DNA of 64,000 bases from Chrysemys picta bellii (Eukaryota; Chordata; Testudines; Emydidae). Below, piece after piece: positions 33,741 to 45,310 of this stretch. Positions within the stretch are counted from its first letter, which is position 1, and each line of letters begins with the position of its first letter. Under the pieces are notes generated by a model. That model made no database searches. It was not told the DNA's origin and worked only from the letters and a program-made list of their open reading frames with translations. A program made the translations under genes and the position numbers. Location of the stretch: positions 41,902,882-41,966,881 of the forward strand of contig NC_088792.1 of NCBI RefSeq assembly GCF_011386835.1, in the 5' to 3' direction.

Positions 33741-35630
33741 AGTCATGGACACACTGCTTCTCTGCCAGTGGCTGTCTGCCTTGTGATGCTCCCTTCATGT
33801 AGAGGGGCAAAGTTACCTCCTGCCTCGCTCAGGAGTCTACATTCTCTCTCCTGTTCTTTTGCCTCCAGGCTTGGCATTGACTGCAGGTATTGCAAGGCTG
33901 GGCTAGCTGGGCCCATAGGCTCTCTTTAACCCTTTTCATGCTGGAATGAGGTATCTGCTTCATCAAAGCCTGTGTTCACTTTGAAAAAAGCAACTATTGC
34001 AGAATATTCATAAAATGCAAATATAAATTCATATTTGCAAGCATTGCACCAGAAACAAGACTCTAGAATTTATGCTTATCTAATCAAGAGACAGTTCAAG
34101 TTGTTTGTTTTTCCATACTCAAAACAGTGTTTGCAGCAAGCAGTTAATGAGCAAGCCCCAGGCTGAAAACTTTACATTAAAGTTTCATCTAATCATTTTG
34201 AACAAAAAGCACTGAACTCATAATCTAGTCAGAGGCAATACATGAAAGGAAACAGGGCCAAATTATATACACATTATTTGCTTCTAATAGTCTAATGGCA
34301 GTTTATTGTGATATACTTTTAAGAATCGGGCACTATTAGCTTTGTTATCTGCAGGTTTCTTAGATTCCTGGGTGCAGACTTCTTCATGCTGGGTGTTTGA
34401 AGCATTTGGAGTTGCTGGGGGCAAACTGCTAGGATGATCTGGGCCTCTTACTGAAGTTTCATTTAGTTTTACCTGCTGGGCATCATTTGGCATTTCCCAG
34501 CACTTCTGTATTCCTAATCCCTTTACTTACTATCAGAAGAACAGTTTTAGACACTACTAAGGGACATTGAACAGTTTCTTGTTTTCCATATTTATTGACT
34601 GAATCCATCTCAGAACTGTATGTTTCACATGGAATGCTGGCTTATGTGTGGAATTCTAAACTCTCCCAAGGGAGGCACAAGCAAGATCAGGAAACAGAAT
34701 TCTTCTTCTCTTTAAATTTGGCAAAACTATTACCTTATATTGAATAATGTTTCCTAAATACTATATAGACAGTTCCTTCAGTGGACATACACCTACTTTT
34801 TATCATCTTCAGTCTTTGGCTCTTTACTGATATTGCCAACAAGGATCCGGTTGTCATGTGCTTTTTTGGGTGCAGACACCTATTCTGTTTGACCACAAAC
34901 CCAGTACAGATGCAGCATGCCCAAGCTGGTCACTTTCATTTGCTGGGGACCTGGCCCAGATTTCAACAAAATGTTGAACCCCACATCCTCCATGCCATTT
35001 CCAGCCTCCACCAACTCCGACAAAAGAAAATGGGAATATTTCCATTGACCTTAAAAGCAGTTGAGGATTGGCACCCTAGACCCTAGCAAAGTAGGTCTCT
35101 TAAAAATTAGTATTTCTTACTTATACTTATTTCAAATAAGTATCTTGATGCGGTGTAAGAGCGATAATGGAAACATTCCCAGCATTAGAGTCTGTAGCAC
35201 TATCGTGTTAGAGATTTATTGTTTGAAATTATAGTGAAGTGTAGCAGAGTAATTTTTCACCTTTATTCAATTGAGAGTGTTGCAAGCCAGTCCTGTAAGA
35301 TGCTGTATTAAAGAAAATCATTATTACAATATACTTGATGCAGTAGCATAGTCTCTATTTCAAATAAAAATGACTAAAGCCTAGTTATTGTACATGTTTA
35401 AGGAAGGGGACTGAAAATAAGATACTTGGTGAGGTAACAACTGGACTCCAGTAAATACATTTGGGTGTGAGTCACAAAAGTATTGTGTATTGATAAAGTA
35501 ATCAACACCCATTGATTTCAAATGAAATTAGGTGCCTAAATATCTTTAAGAACATGGGGGTGGCATTCACAATTAACTCAATAGGACTATTCACATACTT
35601 AAAACTAAGCACATTCATTATTTGCAGGAT
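33741..35630. other. Intergenic, no gene recognised
   Basis: A 69-codon minus-strand open frame at 34284-34493 has no recognisable family or splice borders. The rest is AT-rich unique-looking DNA. Confidence 0.5.
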
Positions 35631-35637
35631 TGGGATC

Positions 35638-35990
35638 TGTCAAGGCTGAATCCCCACTCTGGCACTTCACTTCCAGAAGGTGGGGGCCCGCAAGGATTCA
35701 AAAAATTAATACTGGCCACTTCAGGCTGGTATTAAACTACCAAAGTTACAGCTTTTCTCTGACCGTGGCTTGGTAAATGCTGCCAGCACCCAAATGCAAC
35801 CCCCTTTTTGGAACCCAGGAAGATACACTTGTGAACTCTTTCCTGTGGGGTACCTCAAGCCCTTTCACACCCCTTCCCCCCTCCCCAGGGAAGAGCTGAG
35901 AAAGAAAACAAAGGAAATCAGTCGTTGCTGTGAAAATTACAGTTGGGTTCATACAGGATACAAACCACCTTGCCCTAGCCACCCCATGTT
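35638..35990 (+). mobile_element. LTR-like repeat fragment
   Basis: Begins tgtcaaggctgaatcccc and continues through gggaagagctgagaaagaaa. It resembles a common reptile LTR repeat by composition and TG start, but the right end is missing and no duplication was found. Call rests on recognition only. Confidence 0.4.
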
Positions 35991-36333
35991 GGGAAGGTCA
36001 GATTTAAACTGAAATTAGATAACAGCCAAATTAAGATAAATCAATATTAGCCTACTCTGATATAAAAGTGTCTGAACAAGAGGGTTGGACTGATTTAACT
36101 ACTTTTATGTAGAAACCAGTTTAGTTATGTCAGTGCAAATTCTTTGTGTAGCCATCCCTATATATAGCTTATACATCATTTTGAGATTCTTCAAGTCAAA
36201 AGGCACTATCAGATACTCAGGTTTCAGAAGAAGAGATATTAAATTCTGAAAGAACTTAAGGATGAACGGTTTCAGAGTAGCAGCCGTGTTAGTCTGTATC
36301 CGCAAAAAGAAGAACAGGAGTACTTGTGGCACC

Positions 36334-36507
36334 CAGGTGAATGCCTGGCTGCGAAGATGGTGTCGCCAGGAGGGCTTTGGCTTCCTAGACCACGGGATGC
36401 TATTCGAGGAAGGACTGCTAGGCAGAGATGGCGTTCACCTTTCGAGGAGAGGAAAGACCCTATTCGGACACAGACTGGCTAACCTAGTGAGGAGGGCTTT
36501 AAACTAG
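36334..36507 (+). pseudogene. CR1 ORF1 C-terminal esterase fragment
   Basis: Reads WLRRWCRQEGFGFLDHG, then LLGRDGVHLSRRGKTLFG to a TAG at 36505-36507. The DGVHLS block matches the Asp/His part of the SGNH esterase domain of CR1 ORF1. The N-terminal part is absent through 5' truncation. The preceding residues are read-through from the Penelope-like arm. Confidence 0.75.
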
Positions 36508-36686
36508 GTTCGACGGGGACAGGTGAGCAAAGCCCACAGGTAAGTGGGGAACATGGAGACCGGGGAGATGGGTCGGAAACAAGAGGGAGTGTGGGCTATA
36601 TTGGCAGAGAGAAAGGAGAGTCAGGACAAAACTGGGAGGAAAGATCAAACCAGTATCTTAGATGCCTATATACAAATGCGAGAAGT

Positions 36687-39419
36687 ATGGGGAATAAGCA
36701 GGAAGAACTGGAAGTGCTAATAAATAAATACAACTATGACATTGTTGGCATCACTTAAACTTGGTGGGATAATACACATGATTGGAATGTTGGTGTGGAT
36801 GGGTACAGCTTGCTCAGGAAGGATAGACAGGGGAAAAAGGGAGGAGGTGTTGCCTTATATATTAAAAATGTACACACTTGGACTGAGGTAGAGATGGACA
36901 TAGGAGACGGAAGTGTTGAGAGTCTCTGGGTTAGGCTTAAAGGGGCAAAAAACAAGGGAGATGTCATGCTAGGAGTCTACTACAGGCCACCTAACCAGGT
37001 GGAAGAGGTGGATGAGGCTTATTTCAAGCAACTAACAAAATCATCCAAAGCCCAAGATTTGGTGGTGATGGGGGACTTCAACTATCCGGATATATGTTGG
37101 GAAAATAACACAGCGGGGCACAGACTATCCAACAAATTCTTGGACTGCATTGGAGACAACTTTTTATTTCAGAAGGTTGAAAAAGCTACTAGGGGGGAAG
37201 CTGTTCTAGACTTGATTTTAACAAATAGGGAGGAACTCGTTGAGAATGTGAAAGTAGAAGGCAGCCTGGGTGAAAGTGATCATGAAATCATAGAGTTTGC
37301 AATTCTAAGGAAGGGTAGAAGGGAGAACAGCAAAATAGAGACAATGGATTTCAGGAAGGCAGATTTTGGGAAGCTCAGAGAGCTGATAGGTAAGGTCCCA
37401 TGGGAATCAAGACTGAGGGGAAAAACAACTGAGGAGAGTTGGCAGTTTTTCAAAGGGACACTATTAAGGGCCCAAAAGCAAGCTATTCCGCTGGTTAGGA
37501 AAGATAGAAAATGTGGCAAAAGACCACCTTGGCTTAACCACGAGATCTTGCACGATCTAAAAAATAAAAAGGAGTCATATAAAAAATGGAAACTAGGACA
37601 GATTACAAAGGATGAATATAGGCAAACAACACAGGAATGCAGGGGCAAGATTAGAAAGGCAAAGGCACAAAATGAGCTCAAACTAGCTACGGGAATAAAA
37701 GGAAACAAGAAGACTTTTTATCAATACATTAGAAGCAAGAGGAAGACCAAAGACAGGGTAGGCCCACTGCTTAGTGAAGAGGGAGAAACAGTAACAGGAA
37801 ACTTGGAAATGTCAGAGATGCTTAATGACTTCTTTGTTTCGGTCTTCACCAAGAAGTCTGAAGGAATGCCTAACATAGTGAATACTAATGGGTAGGGGGT
37901 AGGTTTAGCGGATAAAATAAAAAAAGAACAAGTTAAAAATCACTTAGAAAAGTTAGATGCCTGCAAGTCACCCGGGCCTGATGAAATGCATCTGAGAATA
38001 CTCAAGGAGCTAATAGAGGAGGTATCTGAGCCTCTAGCTATTATCTTTGGAAAGTCATGGGAGACGGGAGAGATTCCAGAAGACTGGAAAAGGGCAAATA
38101 TAGTGCCCATCTATAAAAAGGGAAATAAAAACAACCCAGGTAACTACAGACCAGTTAGTTTAACTTCTGTGCCAGGGAAGATAATGGAGCAAGTAATTAA
38201 GGAAATCATCTGCAAACACTTGGAAGGTGGTAAGGTGATAGGGAACAACCAGCATGGATTTGTGAAGAACAAATCATGTCAAACCAATCTGATAGCTTTC
38301 TTTGATAGGATAACGAGCCTTGTGGATAAGGGTGAAGCGGTGGATGTGGTATACCTAGACTTTAGTAAGGCATTTGATACGGTCTCGCATGATATTCTTA
38401 TCGATAAACTAGGCAAATACAAATTAGATGGGGCTACTATAAGGTGGGTGCATAACTGGCTGGATAACCGTACTCAGAGAGTTGTTATTAATGGTTCCCA
38501 ATCCTGCTGGAAAGGCGTAACGAGTGGGGTACCGCAGGGGTCTGTTTTGGGACCGGCTCTGTTCAATATCTTCATCAACGACTTAGATATTGGCATAGAA
38601 AGTACGCTTATTAAGTTTGCGGATGATACCAAACTGGGAGGGATTGCAAGTACTTTGGAGGACAGGGTCATAATTCAAAATGATCTGGACAAATTGGAGA
38701 AATGGTCTGAGTTAAACAGGATGAAGTTTAACAAAGACAAATGCAAAGTGCTCCACTTAGGAAGGAAAAATCAGTTTCACACATACAGAATGGGAAAAGA
38801 CTGTCTAGGAAGGAGTATGGCAGAAAGGGATCTAGGGGTTATAGTGGACCACAAGCTAAATATGAGTCAACAGTGTGATGCTGTTGCAAAAAAAGCAAAC
38901 ATGATTCTGGGATGCATTAACAGGTGTGTTGTGAGCAAGACAGGAGAAGTCATTCTTCCGCTCTACTCTGCTCTGGTTAGGCCTCAGCTGGAGTATTGTG
39001 TCCAGTTCTGGGCGCCGCATTTTAAAAAAGATGTGGAGAAATTGGAAAGGGTCCAAAGAAGAGCAACAAGAACGATTAAAGGTCTTGAGAACATGACCTA
39101 TGAAGGAAGGCTGAAAGAACTGGGTTTGTTTAGTTTGGAAAAGAGAAGACTGAGAGGGGACATGATAGCAGTTTTCAGGTATCTAAAAGGGTGTCATAAG
39201 GAGGAGGGAGAGAACTTGTTCACCTTAGCCTCTAAGGATAGAACCAGAAACAATGGGTTTAAACTGCAGCAAGGGAGGTCTAGGTTGGACATTAGGAAAA
39301 AGTTCCTAACTGTCAGGGTGGTTAAACACTGGAACAAATTGCCTAGGGAGGTTGTGGAATCTCCATCTCTGGAGATATTTAAGAGTAGGTTAGATAAATG
39401 TCTTTCAGGGATGGTCTAG
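36687..39419 (+). pseudogene. CR1 ORF2 (endonuclease-reverse transcriptase) with two premature stops
   Basis: One frame runs from the MGNKQEELE segment (36687) to TAG at 39417-39419. Endonuclease: NARSMGNKQ, then DIVGIT followed by TAA (36756-36758) where the family has the catalytic Glu of the ETWW motif; [11 protein letters not shown] (from 37068) and [10 protein letters not shown] (near 37270). A second stop, TAG, is at 37893-37895. Reverse transcriptase: [31 protein letters not shown] (38357), [20 protein letters not shown] (38526), [10 protein letters not shown] (about 38615), then the C-terminal [18 protein letters not shown] region. The part from 37986 alone is an open frame of 477 aa. 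Confidence 0.93.
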
Positions 39420-40086
39420 ACAGTATTTGGTCCTGCCATGCGGGCAGGGGACTGGACTCTATGACCTCTCGAGGTCCCTTCCAGTCCTATAATCTATGAA
39501 TCTATGAAAACCTTAGAGACTAACAAATTTATTAGAGCATAAGCATATGCATCCGAAGAAATGGGCTGTAGTCCACGAAAGCTTATGCTCTAATAAATTT
39601 GTTAGTCTCTAAGGTGCCACAAGTACTCCTGTTCTTCTTCTTAAGGATGAAGTGACTTTGCTGCTAGAAAAAATATGCAATCTCATTAAAATATATAACT
39701 ATATTGGCTGATGTGAAGACACCAAATGTTATATCTATTTTTTTTAAAAAAGTTCTAGGCGTGATCCTAGGCATCGCAGATCAGTAAGTCTTACATCTGT
39801 ACCTAGTTTATTAATAGAAGTTATAGTTAAAATAGAATAATAGAACACCTCAAAAGCACCTGCAAAGGAAATTCATGCCTATTCGCATTTTTGAATATGT
39901 AAATAAAGGAGTGGATAATGGAAAATGGACATAATTTATTGTGAGAGACAAGGTGAGTGAAGTAATATTTTTTATAGGACCGACTTCTGTTGGTGAGAGA
40001 GACAAGCTTTTGAGCTTACATCGAGCTCTTCTTCAGGTCTGAAAAATATACTGAGAGTGTCACAGCTAAATACAAGGTGGAACAGT

Positions 40087-40413
40087 TTATACACATGCTT
40101 ATCACAGTATGTGGTCTACCTCATCCAGTGCACTAAATGCCCCAACAACAACTACGTGGGTAAAACCAGACTATCACTATGCTCTCAAATGAATTCACAC
40201 AGGAAAATGATAAAAAGACAGAAACACCACATGACCTGCAGGTGAACACTTCTCACAAAAACTCATGCTATACCTGACTCAGTGGTCCTCACCCTCAAAG
40301 GAAACCTGCACACCACTTTCAAAAGACAAGCCTGGGAGCTTCAATCCATTACTCTGCTAGACACTAAAAGTCATGGACTGAATAGAGACACTGGATTTAT
40401 GGCTTATTACAAT

Positions 40414-40415
<2 letters not shown>
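40087..40415 (+). pseudogene. Penelope-like element endonuclease remnant (GIY-YIG type)
   Basis: The plus frame from about 40087 reads YVVYLIQCTKCPNNNYVGKT and then LCSQMNSHR. This is the GIY-YIG-like start of the C-terminal endonuclease of Penelope-like elements (Cys pair CTKC, then YVGKT). After a stop, a second piece reads TLKGNLHTTFKRQAWELQSI and LDTKSHGLNRDTGFM, the C-terminus of the same domain. The reverse transcriptase is absent. Confidence 0.8.

Positions 40416-40416
<1 letters not shown>

Positions 40417-40453
<37 letters not shown>
40417..40453. repeat. (CA)n(TA)n microsatellite
   Basis: Six ca units followed by about eleven ta units within the Penelope-like copy. Confidence 0.95.
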
Positions 40454-40459
<6 letters not shown>

Positions 40460-40914
40460 CCCACTAACAAGCCCCCAATTGCCTTCCTCCCCTCCCTTTC
40501 CTTTCCCTCCTATGACTGGAGGGAAGTAAATGGGCCACTTCACCTTAAATAGTCCTTGAAATATGGGTTAACTACTTATCCTAAAACAATCTGTTCCACC
40601 TGCAGTGGCCACCCAATCTCTGGAAGCTGCTGCTGCCACCATTTACCTCAGACTGTCTGCTTTAGAGGTTTAGAATGCTGTTGCTTGATCTTCTCTTCCT
40701 GGCTTCTCACATACATACGAGCCTGCTATCTGGTTCTTATCACACGAAAACTCCATCTTTTAAGCCTGCTGGTTGTTGGCCTTATATACTGGTTGCTCGC
40801 TCAAGGTCAACTCATTAACATAATATATTAGCCTGGCTCAGCCAATCAGCTTCCAGATATTAGCATATTTCCTTTTCCTGTCTAGCTCCTCCCCTCTTAT
40901 GTCATACACCTCTA

Positions 40915-41093
40915 CCTCGATATAACGCTGTCCTTGGGAGCCAAAAAATCTTAACACGTTATAGGTGAAACCACGTTATATTGAACTTGCTTTGATCCAC
41001 TGGAGTGCGCAGCCCAGCCCCTGCCAGAGAACTGCTTTACCGCGTTATATCTGAATTCATGTTATATCGGGTCACGTTATAGGTAGAGATGTA
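40915..41093. mobile_element. MITE, second copy of the 24507 family
   Basis: Starts tacacctctacctcgatata and ends aggtagagatgta, with the same interior as the 24507-24700 copy (gctgtccttgggagccaaaa). Ends inverted and bounded by TA. Confidence 0.72.
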
Positions 41094-41462
41094 CTATTTT
41101 TAGATAGCTAAGCTCCTCCCTCTGACACCATCTTGGGTAGAGCTCCTCCCTCATAGTTGCTGGAACCTTCTGGAATTTTTCACTCTCTAAATTTAAACCA
41201 TGTCATTTCTGTCTCTACCATTTTGGTCCGCCATGTTGGATTTTCTAATTTTAAACTATCATTGATTTCTACGTATTTAGAGCCTTAATCTTAAAATTAA
41301 TTATTGTTTTATGCAAATCAAAGTGTCCAAAGTGTAAGGTACTCTCACCACCTTAATTATGTCAACTGAAAAGAGTGAATTTATGGTGTTTTTCTGCAAG
41401 CCTTTGTTAAGGTGCTGCAATGTATTTCAGAACATTCAAAGCAAAATCTCTCATTACAGCAG

Positions 41463-41815
41463 GGGATAGCTAGGGGCTGTGTGCAGTCAGGGGTGTAACT
41501 CAGGATGCAGGGAGGGAATAGGGACTGTGTGCAGGCAGGAGGTAACTCAGGGGGAAGGAGAGGGTAGCTAGGGGCTGTGTGCAGGCGGGGGGTAGCTCAG
41601 GGGCAGGGAGGGGGTAGCCAGGGGCTGTGTGCAGTGAGGGGTGTAGATCAGGGTGCAGGGAGGGGATAGCTAGGGGCTGTGTGCAGTGAGAGTTGTACCT
41701 CAGGGCGCAGGCAGGGGGTAGCTAGGAACTGTGTGCGGGCAGGGGCGTAGCTCAGGATGCATGGAGTGGATAGCTAGCGGCTCTGGGCAGGCAGGGGGTA
41801 GCTAGGGGCTGTGTG
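41463..41815. repeat. Minisatellite, about 50-52 bp unit, seven copies
   Basis: The segment ggctgtgtgcag or a close variant recurs at about 41475, 41523, 41573, 41623, 41675, 41727 and 41779, plus a half-spaced copy at 41807, always with gggtagctagg before it. Confidence 0.85.
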
Positions 41816-42239
41816 CCAGGAGGACTCCCATTGTGGTTGCTGCTCCGCAGTGGCTCTGCCAGCCCCAGAGCCGGGTCCCCTCACCCGGGCGGCTCCTACC
41901 GGCTGCATGAGCAGCCAGAGGGGGCTGGAAGCTTAGGAGCAGCTGCAATCCCAGGCACCAGCAGCAGACAGGGCAAAGCCATGGCTGTCCACTCCATAGA
42001 ACCACCACTCAGAGGAGCAGCTGTCCTGCACTGCCTGACTCTGGCTTCCCACCTACAGCCTGGCCAGAGGGCTGGGCATGAGGGGGGCTGGAGGAGAGGC
42101 GGACATGGGGGGGAGGTGGAGCTGCCCTGGGACTGCCCCACTCTGGGTAAGGCACTGCAGTTTGGGGGGCAATACTCTAATGCTGCCCCCAACTATGCCC
42201 ATGGGCTCAGGGCTTCTGCCCACAGAGAGCGCCAGAGTT

Positions 42240-43292
42240 TGGGGCTTCGGTCCCGCATGGCTCCCAAGAATTATGCTTATACAAAGCACACAGGATCTTT
42301 ATAAAGGAAGGCAAATATGCAGCATTTATTGAAAATACAACAGTTAGCATATGCTTTTTAGTCACACTCACATACACTCACTCACACACACACATAGTCC
42401 TGCAGTGATGTTTATAGTTACCAGTCTGTTGTAGCTCGAGTCAATCTAATGGCCAGTTAGATTGAGCACGAGTGTGGAGCTGGGTTCTGTCGGTCGCGAT
42501 CCGATGCTCCGAGGCTGTGCAGGACTGAACCCAGAGTTCCATGGCAAAACACCCCAGCTTTATAGTTGTAAATTCCCATTTGAGTCCATGCATTTTGCAA
42601 TGTCATCCTGTAATCATTAGTCCTTAAGTGGTGTTATCATTTGATGGTTATTGTCGGGCTTTCCATCGTTATCTCCTATTTGTTGTCTCACCTTCGGGGG
42701 GTGCCTGCCTCACCTCTGAGGTCGTCAATGCTGCTAATGTGTTTAGCATCGGATACAATGGATGTTTTCTGATTGTCTCCTGGTCTTTCCAAGTCTCTCA
42801 CTTTGTCTTGACCACCTGGACATTTGTCATGGCTTTCACACCTTATCTTTTCCTGATGCATGCATTCCTCATTCACATAAACAATCTCTTACAGAAACCT
42901 TCAAAGGTATACAGACAGCATTTTATATTCAGCAGAATACATTGTAAATCAAGCCTTGCTAAATCTTATAACTAAAACAATTCACGTTGGGGCTTCAGGC
43001 CCTGAACATTCCTCTAATCTCCTTAACATAGATACAATACAGGATCCTGTTTCTTACTTTCTAAATCTTAAAACAAAGAAATGTGTATTTAACTAGAGTG
43101 CCTAATTTGTAATACATATAAGAAACCATAGTAGACATTATAACTTATCCTAAAACAAAAAGGTGACCATAATCAGTCATAAGGATTGTTCTGGTCTGTC
43201 ATTCCTTTCTGCTATTCAAAAAGGGTGGCTGACAGGATGAAATCAAATCATACATTAATTCTCATAGTACATTATAAAATCCAGCTCCTACA
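42240..43292 (-). mobile_element. Probable ERV LTR, minus orientation
   Basis: Minus strand has a TATA box (tataaagctgggg, from about 42564) and an AATAAA at 42330-42325 in the right order for an LTR. It would start tgtaggagctgg at 43292 and end near cccca at 42240. Just beyond that end lies tggcgctctctgtggg, which resembles a tRNA primer-binding site. Borders are tentative; no target duplication was confirmed. Confidence 0.45.
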
Positions 43293-43299
43293 CAAGTCT

Positions 43300-43690
43300 A
43301 GCAGAGGGGGGAGTGTGCTGGGGCTCTCAGCTTCAGCCCTGCACCACTCCCAGCTTTGGGGGTGGGGGGGACTGCTGGCTTCAGCCCCACAACACTCATG
43401 GCTTCGCACTGGGGAGGTGGGGGAACATCAGCTTCAGCCCCTTGTTGCTCATGGCTTCAGAAGGGGCAGAGAGGGGCAGTGGCTTCAGACGGGGGGGCGC
43501 CTTCAGCCCCACATCCGCTCTGAGCTTCAGACCCAGGATGGTGGGGGTCCCGGCTTCAGCCCCACGCCTACTCCTGGCTTCAGATGGGGGGGATGCTGAC
43601 TTCAACCCCATGCCCACTCCTGGCTTCAGACTGGGGTGTGGGGCCCACTGGCTTCATCCCTTTGCCGCTCCCAGCTTGAGACGGCTTCAG
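43300..43690. repeat. Degenerate minisatellite, about 50-60 bp unit
   Basis: Repeating gcttcagccccac...ctcctggcttcagac.ggggg units, at least six copies with variable spacing. Confidence 0.75.
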
Positions 43691-43951
43691 GCCCGCAGGA
43701 GAGTGCCAGGGCTAGGGGCACTGGGTTTCTGCCATGGGGCCTCACAGCTCTCCTGAAAGGGCTCATGGACAGACCCCCACAAACTATTTTCTCAGAGACA
43801 AAGGCACACTAGCATGCCAGCAAGGTGCTAAAAAGCCATCACCTACTTAACTGTTCATTCACTAGCAGGATGGAAGTTCTAAACAAAAAATTTACATTGT
43901 ATTTCAAGAACATTTCAAATCTCAGGTACACAAGGAACTGTTAGTCTACAC

Positions 43952-44487
43952 CAGGGGTCTCAAACATGTGGCCCACGGGCCTCATGCAGCCCATGGAGCT
44001 ATTTCCTGCGGCCTGCCATAGCTCCCCTCACGCCCCGCCCCCTCTGTGCCCCCCCCCCCGAGTGCACCGCATCCCCGCTTCTCCCCCCTCCCTCCTGAAA
44101 AGTTCTAAGCGCCACCAAACAGCTGTTTGGTGGTGCTTAGGACTTTCCAGGAGGGAGGGGGGAGGAGCCGGGATGCGGCGCGCTCATGGGAGGAGACAGA
44201 GAAAAGGCCAGGCCAGAGCAGGGATTTGGAGAATGGGTTGGAATAGGGGCAAGGAGGGGGCGGAGTTGGGGCAGGGAGTTTGGGGAAGGGGCTAGAATGG
44301 GTGCGGGAAAGGGATGGGAAGAGGCAGGGCAGGGGCGGGGGCTCATGGAAGGGGTGGAGTGGGGCAGGGCCGGGGGCGGAGGGGGGGCTTTTGTATCTTT
44401 GTATGAAAAGGTGTCAGTGATGCGGCCCTCAGGCCAATGTACTAGTCCTCATGTGGCCCTCGTGGTGATTTGAGTTTGAGATCCCTG
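43952..44487. mobile_element. hAT MITE, 536 bp
   Basis: Ends caggggtctcaaacatgtgg and gtttgagatccctg, flanked by a perfect 8-bp duplication gtctacac (43944-43951, 44488-44495). A central palindrome lies around 44095-44160 (ctcctgaaaagttctaagcg and its inverse). Non-coding and G rich on the right. Confidence 0.92.
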
Positions 44488-44689
44488 GTCTACACCCTAG
44501 CAGAGGGTAATCCTCAAAGAAAGGAGGTGGGTATAAAAATAAGTTTCCTTCATGTCACCTCTCTCCTCCTTCCATCTCTCTGCTCATAACAAGAACAAAG
44601 GAGTAGGGGGAGAGGTCCCAGGTTGGAAAGTGATGCACCCTGTGAAATGTATTGCAGCTCAGGCAACCCTCAGAAGAGTAACCCTAATA

Positions 44690-45010
44690 AATGAGCCCAA
44701 AAGTAATGGGCAAATCTGGTAACAGCAGCCAATGGGAGCTGTGGGGGCAGGGCCTGCGGGCGCGGGCAGTGCATGGAGCCCTCTGGCCCCTCCGGCTAGG
44801 AGCTGCAGGGACATGCTGATGGGAGCTGGGGATCCCCCCAACCCCAGGTAAGTGCTGCCCTACACCCCAAATCCCTGCCCTTAGCCCCCTCCCACACACA
44901 CAAACTGTGTGGGAGGGGGCTGCTGGCCACTGTAGCTGCTGCTGGCCACTGCAGAAGTCATGGAATCTGTGACTTCCGTGACCTCCGTGACAGACACGCA
45001 GCCTTAATCA
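44690..45010. mobile_element. Unclassified MITE-like repeat
   Basis: Contains gcagccaatgggagctgtgg, a short perfect palindrome around 44886-44925 (cctcccacacac/gtgtgggagg), and ends gacctccgtgacagacacgc. No target duplication established. Confidence 0.45.
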
Positions 45011-45079
45011 TTATCCATTGTTGGAATGACAAACTATCTATGAACTTGTACTGTCCAGTGGACTACTGAGCAATAGAAG

Positions 45080-45310
45080 ACACATTTCTGGGGAGCCAGG
45101 CTGAGGGATATGCAGGTGTCATCCTGTATGTAATTCATGGATGGCTCAGCGTAGGATTCATGTATTCAGCTGAATATGACTTTGCATGCAGATGGCTGAG
45201 AGTGAGCAGAGCCTGGAAGGGTTCCTGTTCATCAGCAAAGCAGTGTAAAAGGCATCCCAGGCTAGAGACTTAAGGGGACACAGCAGTCCAGTGGTTTAGA
45301 TTGCACCCTG
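45080..45310 (+). mobile_element. LTR fragment of the 1597-2731 family
   Basis: Shares gcaaagca.tgt, ggcatcccaggctagaga, ttaaggggacacagcagt and the following 3' end with the solo LTR at 1597-2731; only the 3' part remains. Confidence 0.65.

Larger units (their letters stand above)
36334..39508 (+). mobile_element. CR1 LINE, nearly intact, 5'-truncated in ORF1
   Basis: About 3.17 kb. It starts inside ORF1, has nearly complete ORF2 and a short 3' UTR ending in two atctatga units, the hallmark CR1 tail. It lies inside the palindromic Penelope-like element with at most a 3-bp duplication (acc), as usual for CR1. ORF2 has only two in-frame stops and no frameshift, so it is the youngest-looking LINE in the window. 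Confidence 0.92.
36267..39639. mobile_element. Palindromic Penelope-like element (family 1), split by a CR1
   Basis: Left arm 36267-36333 (gtagcagccgtgttagtctg...gtggcacc); right arm 39509-39639 (ccttagagactaac...ggtgccacaagtactcctg). Around a centre near 39540-39560 the sequence is its own inverted copy. It is flanked by a perfect 12-bp duplication cttaaggatgaa (36255-36266, 39640-39651), indicating retrotransposition. The CR1 at 36334-39508 interrupts the left arm within gtggcacc^ttagag. The right half carries ccgaaga...gaaa, a degraded hammerhead-like core. Confidence 0.78.
39944..40600 (+). mobile_element. Penelope-like element (family 2) with GIY-YIG remnant
   Basis: Left part 39944-40085 is an inverted copy of the family's 3' terminal region (caaggtgagtgaagtaatat...cttcttcaggtctg). 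It joins a coding remnant and then the family's 3' region (cctatgactggagg at 40510; caatctgttccacctg at 40590). The minus strand of the left part carries ctgaaga, a gagctc/gagctt stem and aaaa in place of gaaa. A (CA)n(TA)n run sits at 40417-40453. Confidence 0.75.

Noticed and set aside
34284..34493. 69-codon minus-strand open frame
   Set aside because: No family similarity, no splice borders, and length expected by chance.
41463..41815. Regularly spaced repeats that could suggest a CRISPR array
   Set aside because: Repeat and 'spacer' both recur with drift, as in a minisatellite; the genome is vertebrate.
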